In this document: piece after piece, positions 1 through 9,106 of the stretch
Position numbering within the stretch: the first letter of the stretch is position 1
Layout: each line of letters starts with the position of its first letter
NCBI RefSeq assembly: GCF_900460245.1
Contig: NZ_UHIP01000001.1
Location: 2,542,001 to 2,606,000, forward strand
Origin: Vibrio fluvialis
GTDB lineage: Bacteria > Pseudomonadota > Gammaproteobacteria > Enterobacterales > Vibrionaceae
Length of the DNA: 64,000 bases
Reading direction: 5' to 3'
Position numbers and translations under genes: made by a program
The notes under the pieces: model-generated
Told to the model about the DNA's origin: nothing
The model's database searches: none
The model's input: only the letters and a program-made list of their open reading frames with translations

Positions 1-114
1 CTGCGGAGCCCACATTTGGCTATCCCACAAGTAACTGTGACCCAGCACAATGACTTCGCCCTGCCCCACATCCAGATAATGCATCTGCTGGCCATCAACG
101 TTAAACATGCTCAT
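1..114 (-). CDS. Alpha/beta hydrolase, N-terminal fragment
   Basis: This is the first 38 codons of a minus-strand gene that runs off the left edge of the window. The start ATG is at 112-114 and is preceded by an AGGA-type ribosome binding site. The visible peptide has the early strand-loop-strand pattern of alpha/beta-hydrolase-fold enzymes: a small beta hairpin (HYLDVGQGE), then VIVLGHSYL, which resembles the oxyanion-hole HG-type segment, then WDSQMW. The catalytic triad would lie outside the window, so substrate and exact family cannot be stated. The gene is separated from tsaD by about 140 bp that include the tsaD terminator. Confidence 0.6.
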   Translation of the reverse strand, partial: MSMFNVDGQQMHYLDVGQGEVIVLGHSYLWDSQMWAPQ

Positions 115-224
115 TCTTATTTTTCCTGTTATCAATGTTGCAGCGACTATAGCATTAAAAACACTACCGTCAGCTCTGAGCAGACACGTCAAAACTGTAC
201 TAATCGCTTGATTCATAGAAACAA

Positions 225-248
225 AAACGGCCGCTTCAGCGACCGTTT
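225..248 (-). terminator. Rho-independent terminator of tsaD
   Basis: On the minus strand a 10-bp stem, AAACGGTCGC with GCGGCCGTTT (one wobble pair), encloses a TGAA loop and runs into a T-rich tract. It begins 8 bp past the tsaD stop codon. Confidence 0.8.
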
Positions 249-256
249 GACAGTGA

Positions 257-1276
257 TTAATCGTTGATTGGCGTCAGTTGATCTATCGGCCAGCGCGGGC
301 GCGCTTCCAGAGTCAAATCCGTCACATCACCGTTTTTCAGACGCTGCATGCCAGCGTACGCGATCATGGCGCCGTTATCGGTGCAAAATTCAGTACGCGG
401 ATAGTAAACTTCACCGCCGACTTTCTTCGCCAGTTTGCCTAAGTCTTCACGCAGCTGTTTATTAGCACTCACACCCCCCGCAATCACAATGCGCTTCATG
501 CCCGTCTGTTCCAGAGCACGGCGGCACTTGATAACTAAGGTGTCACACACTGCTTCCTGAAACGCATAGGCGATATCCGCTCGGGTCTGCTCATCATCGC
601 CGTTAGCCGCAATCGTATTGGCAGTAAAAGTTTTCAGGCCAGAGAAACTCATATCCAGCCCTGGGCGATCCGTCATCGGACGCGGGAACTTAAAGCGACC
701 CGGTGTGCCTTTTTCAGCCAAACGCGCCAGCAGCGGACCACCAGGATAATCCAGCCCCATCAGTTTCGCGGTTTTGTCGAACGCTTCACCGGCAGCATCA
801 TCAATCGATTCACCCAAAATCTGATATTCACCAATGCCGTTCACTTCCACCATCATTGAGTGTCCACCTGAAACCAATACCGCAACAAACGGGAATGGCG
901 GCGGGTTGTCTTCCAACATTGGCGCCAGCAAGTGACCTTCCATGTGATGCACAGGCACCGCTGGCACATTCCAGGCATAAGCCAAGCTGCGGCCAATCGT
1001 TGCACCCACCAATAAAGCACCAACGAGGCCCGGGCCTGCGGTGTACGCGACGCCATCAATGTCTGCCGGGGTTAAGTTAGCTTCGGCCATCGCCGCTTTG
1101 ATCAAAGGAATGGTTTTCTTAACGTGATCGCGTGATGCCAGTTCCGGCACTACGCCACCGTAGTCTGCATGAAGTTTGACCTGACTGTAGAGTTTATGCG
1201 ACAGCAATCCTTTCTCATCGTCGTAAATCGCTACACCCGTTTCGTCACAAGAGGTTTCAATACCAATAATGCGCAT
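257..1276 (-). CDS. tsaD: tRNA N6-adenosine threonylcarbamoyltransferase TsaD
   Basis: TsaD is the catalytic subunit of the complex that transfers the threonylcarbamoyl group to A37 of ANN-decoding tRNAs (t6A synthesis), working in the cytoplasm with TsaB and TsaE. The 339-residue length is normal for the family. Visible hallmarks are the N-terminal ASKHA-fold start [11 protein letters not shown] (residues 4-14), the metal-binding HMEGH motif with His111 and His115, the nucleotide-binding VSGGHS segment, and the C-terminal VIAGGVSAN and [13 protein letters not shown] motifs. It is transcribed divergently from rpsU across a 231-bp gap, as in many gammaproteobacteria. The start at 1276 gives the canonical [13 protein letters not shown]-terminus. 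Confidence 0.97.
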   Translation of the reverse strand: MRIIGIETSCDETGVAIYDDEKGLLSHKLYSQVKLHADYGGVVPELASRDHVKKTIPLIKAAMAEANLTPADIDGVAYTAGPGLVGALLVGATIGRSLAYAWNVPAVPVHHMEGHLLAPMLEDNPPPFPFVAVLVSGGHSMMVEVNGIGEYQILGESIDDAAGEAFDKTAKLMGLDYPGGPLLARLAEKGTPGRFKFPRPMTDRPGLDMSFSGLKTFTANTIAANGDDEQTRADIAYAFQEAVCDTLVIKCRRALEQTGMKRIVIAGGVSANKQLREDLGKLAKKVGGEVYYPRTEFCTDNGAMIAYAGMQRLKNGDVTDLTLEARPRWPIDQLTPIND

Positions 1277-1507
1277 AGTTTTCTCAGCACGCTGTCATCT
1301 ATAATTCGAAATTGGCGCCATGTTACCTCGGCTTGGCTTCACAAACAAATTTTGTACAGACTGTAAGCGACAAAGTGCTTTACAAAGCCGTGGCTATCGG
1401 ATTAAAATTCCGCACCATTTTTGATCAAGCTGGTTTCGATCAAACTAATTGTTGTTTTGGTCACACAACGCCAGCGTTAACGAATTAACCCCTGAGGTGA
1501 AAGGCAT

Positions 1508-1723
1508 ATGCCAGTAGTTAAAGTACGTGAAAACGAACCGTTCGACGTTGCACTACGTCGTTTTAAGCGCTCTTGCGAAAAAGCAGGTATCCTTTCTGAA
1601 GTGCGTCGTCGTGAGCACTACGAAAAACCAACTACAGTTCGCAAACGCGCTAAAGCAGCAGCTCAAAAGCGTCACGCTAAGAAGCTTGCTCGCGAAAACG
1701 CTCGTCGCGTTCGCCTGTACTAA
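1508..1723 (+). CDS. rpsU: 30S ribosomal protein S21
   Basis: S21 is a small basic protein of the 30S subunit that helps base-pairing of the anti-Shine-Dalgarno region with mRNA. The 71-residue sequence [21 protein letters not shown] and its Lys/Arg-rich C-terminus match the family end to end. A strong ribosome binding site (GAGGTG) lies about 10 bases before the ATG. It is the first gene of the macromolecular-synthesis operon rpsU-yqeY-dnaG-rpoD, which ties translation, replication priming and transcription initiation together. The 231-bp region upstream should hold promoters for both rpsU and the divergent tsaD. Confidence 0.98.
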
Positions 1724-1751
1724 TAACTGATTCCTAACTAAGGAATTCGTT

Positions 1752-2195
1752 ATGGCTCTGATTGACACTCTCAAAGATGAGCAAAAATTAGCGATGAAAG
1801 CCAAGGACAAAGCGCGCCTTGGCACTATTCGTTTAGCCCTTTCAGCCATTAAGCAACGTGAAGTTGACGAGCAGATTACTCTGAGCGATGACGACATTCT
1901 TGCTGTGCTGACCAAAATGGTTAAACAACGTCGCGATTCTGTTACGCAATTTGAAGCAGCAAACCGTCAGGATCTTGCTGATGCGGAAAAAGCAGAAATC
2001 ACAGTTCTTGAGGAATTTATGCCTCAACCACTGAGCGAAGAAGAAGTGGTCGCACTGATTGACAGTGCAATTGCTGAATCTGAACCAGCGGGCATGCAAG
2101 ACATGGGTAAAGTGATGGCGCTATTGAAACCGCAGATTCAAGGGCGTGCAGATATGGGTAAAGTTAGCGGCTTAGTTCGCGCTAAACTCGCTTAA
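1752..2195 (+). CDS. yqeY: GatB/YqeY domain protein
   Basis: This 147-residue, mostly helical cytosolic protein belongs to the YqeY family, which resembles the C-terminal tRNA-interacting domain of the GatB amidotransferase subunit. A precise reaction is not established for stand-alone YqeY. Recognisable segments are the N-terminal LKDEQKLAMKAKDKARLGTIR, the central QFEAANRQDLADAEKAEI, and the C-terminal MGKVMALLKPQIQGRADMGKVS. It lies 28 bp after rpsU and in front of the internal operon terminator, the usual place for yqeY in Vibrio. The start has an AAGGA-type ribosome binding site. Confidence 0.9.
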   Translation: MALIDTLKDEQKLAMKAKDKARLGTIRLALSAIKQREVDEQITLSDDDILAVLTKMVKQRRDSVTQFEAANRQDLADAEKAEITVLEEFMPQPLSEEEVVALIDSAIAESEPAGMQDMGKVMALLKPQIQGRADMGKVSGLVRAKLA

Positions 2196-2212
2196 CCTGA
2201 CACCCAATTGCA

Positions 2213-2256
2213 TCAAGCCGTGCTATCCTCTGGAACGCACGGCTTGTTTGTATCTG
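2213..2256 (+). terminator. Internal operon terminator between yqeY and dnaG
   Basis: A 9-bp stem (AAGCCGTGC with GCACGGCTT) separated by a 13-nt loop is followed by TGTTTGT. It corresponds in position to the partial terminator known between rpsU and dnaG in enteric bacteria, which lowers dnaG expression relative to rpsU. That parallel is inferred from position. Confidence 0.7.
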
Positions 2257-2313
2257 TACTCTGCCTGAACGCGGGTACGTTTCTTTGAATTTCAGTTCTT
2301 TCTTTTAGGTTTT

Positions 2314-4059
2314 ATGGCAGGACAAATCCCTCGTAGTTTCATTGATGACCTCCTGGCTCGGCTTGATATTGTCGACATCATCGACGCACGTGTAAAACTT
2401 AAAAAAAAGGGTAAAAACTACAGCGCCTGCTGCCCATTCCACAACGAGAAAACCCCCTCCTTCAGCGTCAGCCAGGAAAAACAGTTTTATCACTGTTTCG
2501 GGTGTGGTGTGCACGGTAATGCCATCGACTTTATGATGGAATATGAGCGTCTGGAGTTCCCGGAAGCCATTGAAGAGCTGGCCTCTTTTCTCGGACTTGA
2601 AGTACCTCGGGAAGAGCGCAGTAACGGGTCGTTTAACAAAAATGCCCCTCGAGCCAACAGCGAAGAAAAACGCAACCTGTACGATTTGATGGGCAGCATC
2701 GCTCAGTTTTATCGTCAGCAACTCAAAGTCGCATCCAACCGTCACGCGATTGAATACCTGAAAAACCGCGGTTTATCTGGCGAAATCGTCCAGAAATTCG
2801 GTATTGGTTTTGTAGCAGACGAATGGGATTTGGTTCGTAAGAACTTTGGTCAAAGCCGCCACAATCAGGACATGCTGGTATCGGGCGGTATGTTGATCGA
2901 GAACGACAATGGCAACCGCTACGACCGTTTTCGCGGTCGAGTGATGTTCCCGATTCGTGATCGTCGTGGCCGCGTGATCGGCTTTGGTGGCCGCGTGATC
3001 GGCGATGGCACACCGAAATATCTCAACTCGCCAGAGACACCTATCTTCCATAAAGGTAAGGAACTGTATGGCCTTTACGAAGTACTGCAGGCCTATCGTG
3101 AACCACCACAGATTCTGGTGGTCGAAGGCTATATGGATGTGGTGGCGCTGGCGCAATATGGTATCGACTACTCTGTCGCCTCACTGGGTACGTCAACCAC
3201 CGGCGATCACTTACAGCTGCTATTTCGTCAAACCAATACTGTGGTTTGCTGTTACGACGGTGACCGCGCAGGCCGTGAAGCCGCGTGGCGTGCACTGGAG
3301 AATGCACTGGGCTACTTAAAAAGCGGCAACATTCTGAAGTTCTTGTTCTTACCTGATGGTGAGGATCCGGACAGCTACGTACGCAAGTTTGGTAAAGATG
3401 CCTTTGAAGAACAGATGAACCAGGCAGAACCTCTGTCGAAATATCTGTTTTCTAATCTGTTGTCACAAGTCAATGTCGGCAACAATGAGGGTAAAGCGGC
3501 GCTTGAAGCCATGGCTCTGCCACTGATCAATAAGATCCCAGATGAATCTCTACAGGATCAGTTGCTGAAAATACTTGAGCAGAAAACCGGTATTTATAAA
3601 AAGCCGAATTTACCGAGTGAAGCCAATAGTCGACCGCAGCCGCACAAAGAAATTAAACGCACGCCGATGCGGGAAGTTATCGCTTTGCTTCTGCAAAATC
3701 CGAGCTATGCTGATATGGTACCTGACCTTTCCAGCGTTAGAGGTCTGGCTATTCCGGGGCTGAGTTTGTTGGTAGAAGTCCTTGAAAATTGCCGACAATA
3801 CCCCCATATCTCAACGGGCCAATTACTTGAACATTGGCGCAACAGTAAAAATGAGGCACTTCTGTCTCGTCTGGCAAGCTGGGAAATCCCCCTTGTCGAA
3901 GACAACCAAGAAGAACTATTTTTAGACTCATTGGACAAAATTCTTGCCCAGTGCGTAGAGAAACAAATTGAAAACTTGCAGGCTAAAGAGAGAAGCGTCG
4001 GTTTATCAGCCGAGGAAAAGCGGGAGCTAGTAGCGTTAATGCTAGAATTAAAAGCGTAA
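2314..4059 (+). CDS. dnaG: DNA primase DnaG
   Basis: DnaG makes the RNA primers for leading- and lagging-strand DNA synthesis and acts with the DnaB helicase at the fork. The protein is 581 residues, the family norm. Its CHC2 zinc-binding domain has Cys40, His43, Cys61 and Cys64 visible. The TOPRIM catalytic core includes VVEGYMDVVALAQYG with its glutamate and the YDGDRAGR aspartate motif (about residues 265-320). A helical C-terminal region corresponds to the DnaB-interaction domain. It is the third gene of the rpsU operon. The ATG at 2314 is chosen because it gives the canonical MAGQIPRSFIDDLL N-terminus. Confidence 0.98.
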   Translation: MAGQIPRSFIDDLLARLDIVDIIDARVKLKKKGKNYSACCPFHNEKTPSFSVSQEKQFYHCFGCGVHGNAIDFMMEYERLEFPEAIEELASFLGLEVPREERSNGSFNKNAPRANSEEKRNLYDLMGSIAQFYRQQLKVASNRHAIEYLKNRGLSGEIVQKFGIGFVADEWDLVRKNFGQSRHNQDMLVSGGMLIENDNGNRYDRFRGRVMFPIRDRRGRVIGFGGRVIGDGTPKYLNSPETPIFHKGKELYGLYEVLQAYREPPQILVVEGYMDVVALAQYGIDYSVASLGTSTTGDHLQLLFRQTNTVVCCYDGDRAGREAAWRALENALGYLKSGNILKFLFLPDGEDPDSYVRKFGKDAFEEQMNQAEPLSKYLFSNLLSQVNVGNNEGKAALEAMALPLINKIPDESLQDQLLKILEQKTGIYKKPNLPSEANSRPQPHKEIKRTPMREVIALLLQNPSYADMVPDLSSVRGLAIPGLSLLVEVLENCRQYPHISTGQLLEHWRNSKNEALLSRLASWEIPLVEDNQEELFLDSLDKILAQCVEKQIENLQAKERSVGLSAEEKRELVALMLELKA

Positions 4060-4156
4060 CCCAGTTTAAATAGTCAGCAACGAATAAATTTGTTAATATA
4101 CGTGGTTTGCATTTCGCATACTATTCCTTCACCAGATACGAAGTTGGATACCGTCT

Positions 4157-6034
4157 ATGGATCAAAATCCGCAGTCACAGCTTAAACTACTTGTCATTAA
4201 AGGCAAGGAACAAGGCTATCTGACCTACGCCGAAGTAAATGACCACCTACCTGCTGAGATCGTCGATTCTGAACAGGTAGAAGATATTATTCAGATGATC
4301 AACGACATGGGTATCAAAGTAGTAGAAACTGCTCCTGATGCCGATGACCTCGCCCTTAGCGACGACAACACGATCACTGATGAAGATGCAGCAGAAGCCG
4401 CTGCAGCTGCGCTGTCAAGTGTAGAAAGCGAGATTGGTCGAACGACCGATCCAGTCCGCATGTACATGCGTGAAATGGGTACAGTAGAACTACTGACTCG
4501 TGAAGGTGAAATCGATATTGCTAAGCGTATTGAAGAAGGTATCAACCAAGTTCAAAGCGCCGTAGCTGAATACCCGGGCACCATCCCTTACATTCTTGAA
4601 CAGTTTGACAAAGTTCAGGCCGAAGAACTGCGCCTGACCGATCTGATTTCTGGTTTTGTCGATCCAAACGAAGAAGAGACCACCGCACCAACAGCAACCC
4701 ACATCGGTTCTGAGCTAAGTGGTGCAGATCTCGACGACGAAGATGAAGAAGACATCGACGACGAAGATGAAGACGAAGATGAAGACGGTGATGACGACAG
4801 CAGCGACAGCGATGAAGAAGTCGGTATCGACCCTGAGCTGGCACTGGAAAAATTCACCGAGCTGCGTAACAAGTTCCAAAACCTGCAACTCGCGATCAAC
4901 GAGCACGGTAACGAAAGCTCAAAAGCGCAGCAGGCAACGGATCTGGTACTGGATGTCTTCCGTGAATTCCGTCTGACACCAAAACAGTTCGATCATTTGG
5001 TTGATACCCTTCGCACGTCAATGGATCGCGTTCGTACTCAAGAACGTCTGATCATGAAAGCCGTGGTCGAAGTGGCAAAAATGCCGAAGAAATCGTTCAT
5101 CGCTATCTTCACGGGTAACGAATCAAGCGAAGCATGGTTGGATCAGGTTCTGGCATCAGATAAGCCGTACGTGGAAAAAGTTCGCCAGTACGAAGATGAT
5201 ATTCGCCGTTCTATCCAGAAACTGAAGATCATCGAACAAGAGACTTCTCTGACTGTTGATCGTATCAAAGACATCAGCCGTCGCATGTCTATCGGTGAAG
5301 CGAAAGCTCGCCGTGCGAAGAAAGAGATGGTTGAAGCGAACTTGCGTCTGGTTATTTCTATCGCGAAGAAATACACCAACCGTGGCCTACAATTCCTGGA
5401 TCTGATTCAGGAAGGTAACATCGGTCTGATGAAAGCGGTTGATAAGTTTGAATATCGTCGTGGCTACAAGTTCTCGACGTACGCAACTTGGTGGATTCGT
5501 CAGGCGATCACTCGCTCAATCGCAGACCAGGCACGCACTATCCGTATTCCGGTTCACATGATCGAAACGATCAACAAACTGAACCGCATCTCTCGTCAGA
5601 TGCTACAGGAAATGGGTCGTGAGCCACTGCCGGAAGAGTTGGCTGAACGCATGCAAATGCCGGAAGACAAGATCCGTAAAGTCCTGAAAATTGCCAAAGA
5701 GCCTATCTCAATGGAGACACCAATCGGTGACGACGAAGATTCGCATCTGGGTGATTTCATCGAGGATACCACTCTGGAACTACCACTGGATTCTGCAACA
5801 GCAACAAGCCTGAAAGCAGCAACTCGTGATGTTCTGGCTGGCCTGACGCCTCGTGAAGCGAAAGTACTGCGTATGCGCTTTGGTATCGACATGAATACCG
5901 ACCACACGCTCGAAGAAGTGGGCAAACAGTTCGACGTAACTCGTGAACGTATCCGTCAGATCGAAGCAAAAGCACTGCGCAAACTGCGTCATCCAAGCCG
6001 CTCAGAGACTCTGCGCAGCTTCCTCGACGAGTAA
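4157..6034 (+). CDS. rpoD: RNA polymerase sigma factor RpoD (sigma-70), housekeeping
   Basis: This is the primary sigma factor, which directs core RNA polymerase to -10/-35 promoters. The 625-residue protein shows region 1.1 (residues 1-80), region 1.2 ([11 protein letters not shown]), a strongly acidic Asp/Glu tract at about residues 190-220 in the non-conserved region, region 2 ([18 protein letters not shown] through [17 protein letters not shown]), region 3, and region 4.2 with [18 protein letters not shown]. It is the last gene of the rpsU operon, 97 bp after dnaG, and is followed by a strong terminator. It is a useful reference for the second sigma factor carried by the transposon at 23065-24192. 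Confidence 0.99.
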   Translation: MDQNPQSQLKLLVIKGKEQGYLTYAEVNDHLPAEIVDSEQVEDIIQMINDMGIKVVETAPDADDLALSDDNTITDEDAAEAAAAALSSVESEIGRTTDPVRMYMREMGTVELLTREGEIDIAKRIEEGINQVQSAVAEYPGTIPYILEQFDKVQAEELRLTDLISGFVDPNEEETTAPTATHIGSELSGADLDDEDEEDIDDEDEDEDEDGDDDSSDSDEEVGIDPELALEKFTELRNKFQNLQLAINEHGNESSKAQQATDLVLDVFREFRLTPKQFDHLVDTLRTSMDRVRTQERLIMKAVVEVAKMPKKSFIAIFTGNESSEAWLDQVLASDKPYVEKVRQYEDDIRRSIQKLKIIEQETSLTVDRIKDISRRMSIGEAKARRAKKEMVEANLRLVISIAKKYTNRGLQFLDLIQEGNIGLMKAVDKFEYRRGYKFSTYATWWIRQAITRSIADQARTIRIPVHMIETINKLNRISRQMLQEMGREPLPEELAERMQMPEDKIRKVLKIAKEPISMETPIGDDEDSHLGDFIEDTTLELPLDSATATSLKAATRDVLAGLTPREAKVLRMRFGIDMNTDHTLEEVGKQFDVTRERIRQIEAKALRKLRHPSRSETLRSFLDE

Positions 6035-6051
6035 GCAATCATTGCAAAGAC

Positions 6052-6078
6052 AAAGGTGAGCCACGACTCACCTTTTTT
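6052..6078 (+). terminator. rpoD operon terminator
   Basis: AAAGGTGAG pairs with CTCACCTTT across a 6-nt loop and is followed by a run of T. It begins 18 bp after the rpoD stop codon. Confidence 0.9.
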
Positions 6079-6175
6079 ATTATTCGGGATGCTAAGTGAA
6101 TAAAAACTAAGCGCTATTACCCTACTTTGCGGCTAGACACTCCAAAGCCCATCCCCTATAATCGTTTCCCTAATC

Positions 6176-6251
6176 GGCCCCTTAGCTCAGTGGTTAGAGC
6201 AGTCGACTCATAATCGATTGGTCATGTGTTCAAGTCACATAGGGGCCACCA
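6176..6251 (+). tRNA. ileX: tRNA-Ile with CAU anticodon (lysidine-modified, reads AUA)
   Basis: The 76-nt sequence folds as a full cloverleaf. GGCCCCU pairs with AGGGGCC in the acceptor stem, the D-arm contains AGCUCAGUGGUUAGAGC, the anticodon loop reads CUCAUAA, the T-loop is GUUCAAGUC, and CCA is genome-encoded. The acceptor stem and discriminator match the minor tRNA-Ile2, whose CAU anticodon is converted by TilS, rather than initiator or elongator Met. It is the locus beside rpoD at which the VSP-II island sits in pandemic V. cholerae, where it is annotated as a tRNA-Met locus. No island is present here. Confidence 0.92.
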
Positions 6252-6257
6252 AATTGC

Positions 6258-6291
6258 AAAAGCCTGATGAGGAAACCCATCAGGCTTTTTT
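6258..6291 (+). terminator. Terminator after tRNA-Ile
   Basis: AAAAGCCTGATG pairs with CATCAGGCTTTT around a short loop and ends in a T-run, 7 bp after the tRNA CCA. It may also serve the convergent pagL-like gene from the other side. Confidence 0.9.
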
Positions 6292-6320
6292 GCATTTGGA
6301 AATTGAGGCGAAAATTGCCA

Positions 6321-6869
6321 CTACCAAAAATAGCGGAATTTGAGCAGCACCGAATTCATGCCTGCATTTTGTGAATATATGCCGCCATTAGAATAGTGCA
6401 GGTAAGTTAGCATCAACGTACCGAAGTCATAGCGTAAACCAAACGCGATCCGATCCTCGAACTGGAATTTACCGCCCATATCTCGATCGTTGAATACATA
6501 TTCGCTAATGTAGCTTCCCCCGATACCGCATTCTAGATTGGGTTTGGCACCGAACAATCGCGTAGAAAATTGGTACGTAAACACCGGGGAGATCGCAACA
6601 ATGCGCAAGTCATCTTTTCCAGGTAATGACCAATTGTTCAAAGACAAATCTAGATAGGCCGAAAGGCTTCCAGAGTCACTCTCCCACCATTGTTTATCAA
6701 AATTGTGCTGAATACCGATATGCGCGAGAAACTCGTGATCAAATGAAGTTCCAGCGCCAACACTCACACTGTCGAACCAAGATTGGCAATAAACGGCAGA
6801 CGAAAAGCAAAACGATACACCCACAATCAATGACCTACATAAACAGACATTCATCATGTATATCTTCAT
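6321..6869 (-). CDS. PagL-like lipid A 3-O-deacylase (acyloxyacyl hydrolase family)
   Basis: PagL enzymes are small outer-membrane beta-barrels that remove the 3-O-linked acyl chain from lipid A. The sequence has an N-terminal signal peptide (CLCRSLIVGVSFCFSSAVYC), alternating beta-strand segments rich in aromatic residues, and a C-terminal LTYLHYSNGGIYSQNAG. That last segment contains the His-x-Ser-Asn catalytic motif of the family, and the protein ends in aromatic FRYFW, as barrel proteins do. The start at 6869 (MKIYMMNVCL) puts the signal peptide at the N-terminus. Starts at 6857 or 6854 are also possible, and the open frame extends implausibly further upstream. It is a stand-alone gene with no obvious LPS neighbours. 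Confidence 0.75.
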   Translation of the reverse strand: MKIYMMNVCLCRSLIVGVSFCFSSAVYCQSWFDSVSVGAGTSFDHEFLAHIGIQHNFDKQWWESDSGSLSAYLDLSLNNWSLPGKDDLRIVAISPVFTYQFSTRLFGAKPNLECGIGGSYISEYVFNDRDMGGKFQFEDRIAFGLRYDFGTLMLTYLHYSNGGIYSQNAGMNSVLLKFRYFW

Positions 6870-7115
6870 TATTACTGATAGATATAATTTTAGTTCGCAA
6901 TACCTATTTTGGTAGCTAAACGCTTTTGTTCTATCCACTAAAACTGGCTGTAATCCGGATAACATAATCTTTAATAACGAAAGCAGATGTTTGAACCCAT
7001 GCCACGAAACAGACACTGAGTGATAAAAGACAGCACAATGCCCCGAGTCCAACTACTCTGTTCCACGTTCAGAGACTACGCTTAGAGCTACTATCTGTGA
7101 TGAAAAGGTTCCACT

Positions 7116-7688
7116 ATGAGAAATGTAACGGCTTTACTCGCTATGGCGCTCAGCGCATTCACGGCTCACAGCGCTTTTGCCAGCGACTATGTTTTGGACT
7201 CCAGCTTATCGTCGATCAGTTTTGCTACGATTAAGAAGCAGTTTGTGGTCGAACCTGCCAGCATCAACACCCTTTCCGGGCAACTGAAAGAGAATGGTCA
7301 ATTTCAAATCAGTGTCGATTTAAAGGGCATCAGCACCGGCGTGCCTATTCGCGATACTCGCCTCAACGAGATCTTCTTTGACAGCATGACCTACCCAACG
7401 GTGTCGATCACCGGTAGCGTCGATGCTAGTTTGTTAAGCGGCGAAGCCAAACAAGTCGCCTTGCCCGTCAAGGTGACCATGCACGGCCAAACTCAAAGTG
7501 TAACTTTTCCGGTTGTAGTGATGCCCGCCGGCGATCACATCATGGTCAGCTCATACGCCCCCGTTGTGATCGGGGGCAGTGATTTTGGTATTCCTGCTGG
7601 CAATTTAAATGCGTTGTCAACCACGGTGGGCGACATCAGCATTTCGGATCGTGTGCCAGTGACACTGACACTGATGTTTCGTAAATAG
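7116..7688 (+). CDS. YceI-family periplasmic protein
   Basis: This 190-residue protein has a clear Sec signal peptide (residues 1-22, cut after SAFA). It is followed by a YceI lipocalin-like beta-barrel that in relatives binds isoprenoid or similar hydrophobic molecules. Visible family segments are DYVLDSSLSSISFATIKKQFVVEP, IPTGVPIRDTRLNE-like text (STGVPIRDTRLNEIFFD) and YPTVSITG. The physiological ligand is unknown. It stands alone between the pagL-like gene (divergent) and mgtE (convergent), with a ribosome binding site (AAAGG) before ATG 7116. Confidence 0.85.
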   Translation: MRNVTALLAMALSAFTAHSAFASDYVLDSSLSSISFATIKKQFVVEPASINTLSGQLKENGQFQISVDLKGISTGVPIRDTRLNEIFFDSMTYPTVSITGSVDASLLSGEAKQVALPVKVTMHGQTQSVTFPVVVMPAGDHIMVSSYAPVVIGGSDFGIPAGNLNALSTTVGDISISDRVPVTLTLMFRK

Positions 7689-7697
7689 TTTGAAACA

Positions 7698-7719
7698 ATG
7701 CCCGCATCACTGCGGGCAT
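7698..7719. terminator. Hairpin between convergent yceI-like gene and mgtE
   Basis: The perfect inverted repeat ATGCCCGCA-TCAC-TGCGGGCAT lies in the 36 bp between the two convergent stop codons. T-tracts are weak on both sides (TTGTTT on the minus strand), so it may work as a modest bidirectional terminator. Confidence 0.6.
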
Positions 7720-7724
7720 GAACA

Positions 7725-9089
7725 TTAAACCACTGGTGGGAACTCCAACACCATGGTTGCGACACTGAAGTAAACAATGACGCCAATGGAGTCGGCAATG
7801 GTGGTGATCAGCGGCGCACTGGCCGATGCCGGATCGAGGTTCATTTTATTGAGCACGAACGGTAACAACATCCCGACCACCGACCCAATGATCACCACGA
7901 TTTGCATCGTCAGCGCCACGACTAATGCAATGTCGCCGCCACTGCGCCAAAAACCAAGCAAGGAGACCGCTGCCGCCATGGTTGCGCCGAGCAACGCCGA
8001 TATCGCCAGTTCCTTGCCGACCATTTTTGCCCAGTCTGTGGCGACCACTTCACCCGTCGCCAATGCTCGCACCATCAATGTTGCCGATTGCGATCCCGCG
8101 TTACCGCCACTGTCGATCAACAGCGGCAGAAAGAACACCAGCGCGACGTAGGTTTGGATCGTATCTTCGAAATACGCAATCCCCGCCCCAGAAAATAGGT
8201 TCCCGAACACCAGCAGCACCAACCAGAACACCCGTTTGCGATACATCAAACCAATGCTTGCGTCTTTGAGGCTGCCGGTAAAATTCACCGCCGCCGTTTT
8301 GTGAAAACTACGATCCGCCTGTTCTTCCGCCACATCCATCGCGTCGTCATACGTCACGATGCCAATCAACTGGTTACGGCTGCCGAGTACTGGCAACGCC
8401 AACAGATCGTATTTACTGATCGCCTGCGCCGCGAGCGCTTCTTCGTCATTCGCCCGCACAAAGATCATCACCTTGGTCATGATCGATGCTACTTTGATGC
8501 TCGGTTCGGCCAGCACCAGTTCTCGTAAAGAGACAATGCCGAGAAGTCCTTGCTCATCATCCAGCACGTACGCCTGATAAATGGTTTCGCTTTCATGGGC
8601 GCACAATTTAAGGTGAGCCAACGCCTCTTCCACGGTTAGATCGCGTGTTAACGTGGCAAAATCGGTGGTCATTATCGCGCCGATTGTGCCCTGTGGATAG
8701 GCGGACAAAATTTCGATGTTTTCTCGGTCCGCCGCGTTCATCAAGCGCAGCGCCTGTTGCTGAATATCCTGTGGCAACAGCGCCAACAGATCGACCCGCT
8801 CATCGGGTGCCATTTGATGCGCCATAGCCGCCAGTTCTGCCATCGCCATACTTTGCGCGATATCCACCTGAAGCGTGAGCGGCAAATAGCTAAACAATTC
8901 GGCACGGGAATCCGGCGTCAGCAAATGCAAAATGTCTTTCAGTTCGCTCAGCGAGACACGCTGAGTATCCAACAGATGAACCAATGTTTCTGCACAGTCG
9001 GCCTTGGGATTGCGCGCCATGAATTGATTCAATTGCGCTCTGTCGGAATGGCGCAGCAGCGCCATCATTTCATGGATCATGGTAGTCAT
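7725..9089 (-). CDS. mgtE: Magnesium transporter MgtE
   Basis: MgtE is a homodimeric Mg2+ channel gated by cytosolic Mg2+. The 454-residue protein has an N-terminal helical-repeat domain (DLLALLPQDIQQQALRLM), a pair of CBS domains (about residues 130-250, including GTIGAIMTTDF and QLIGIVTYDDAMDV), a connecting helix, and five C-terminal membrane segments with LPLLIDSGGNAGSQSATLMVRALATGE, the pore signature. The start at 9089 is preferred because GGGAGA lies 7 bases before ATG. An in-frame TTG at 9116 would overlap the upstream gene. It follows a CBS-only gene by 17 bp and is probably co-transcribed with it. Confidence 0.93.
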   Translation of the reverse strand: MTTMIHEMMALLRHSDRAQLNQFMARNPKADCAETLVHLLDTQRVSLSELKDILHLLTPDSRAELFSYLPLTLQVDIAQSMAMAELAAMAHQMAPDERVDLLALLPQDIQQQALRLMNAADRENIEILSAYPQGTIGAIMTTDFATLTRDLTVEEALAHLKLCAHESETIYQAYVLDDEQGLLGIVSLRELVLAEPSIKVASIMTKVMIFVRANDEEALAAQAISKYDLLALPVLGSRNQLIGIVTYDDAMDVAEEQADRSFHKTAAVNFTGSLKDASIGLMYRKRVFWLVLLVFGNLFSGAGIAYFEDTIQTYVALVFFLPLLIDSGGNAGSQSATLMVRALATGEVVATDWAKMVGKELAISALLGATMAAAVSLLGFWRSGGDIALVVALTMQIVVIIGSVVGMLLPFVLNKMNLDPASASAPLITTIADSIGVIVYFSVATMVLEFPPVV

Positions 9090-9106
9090 GCTGAGTTCTC
9101 CCGGCC

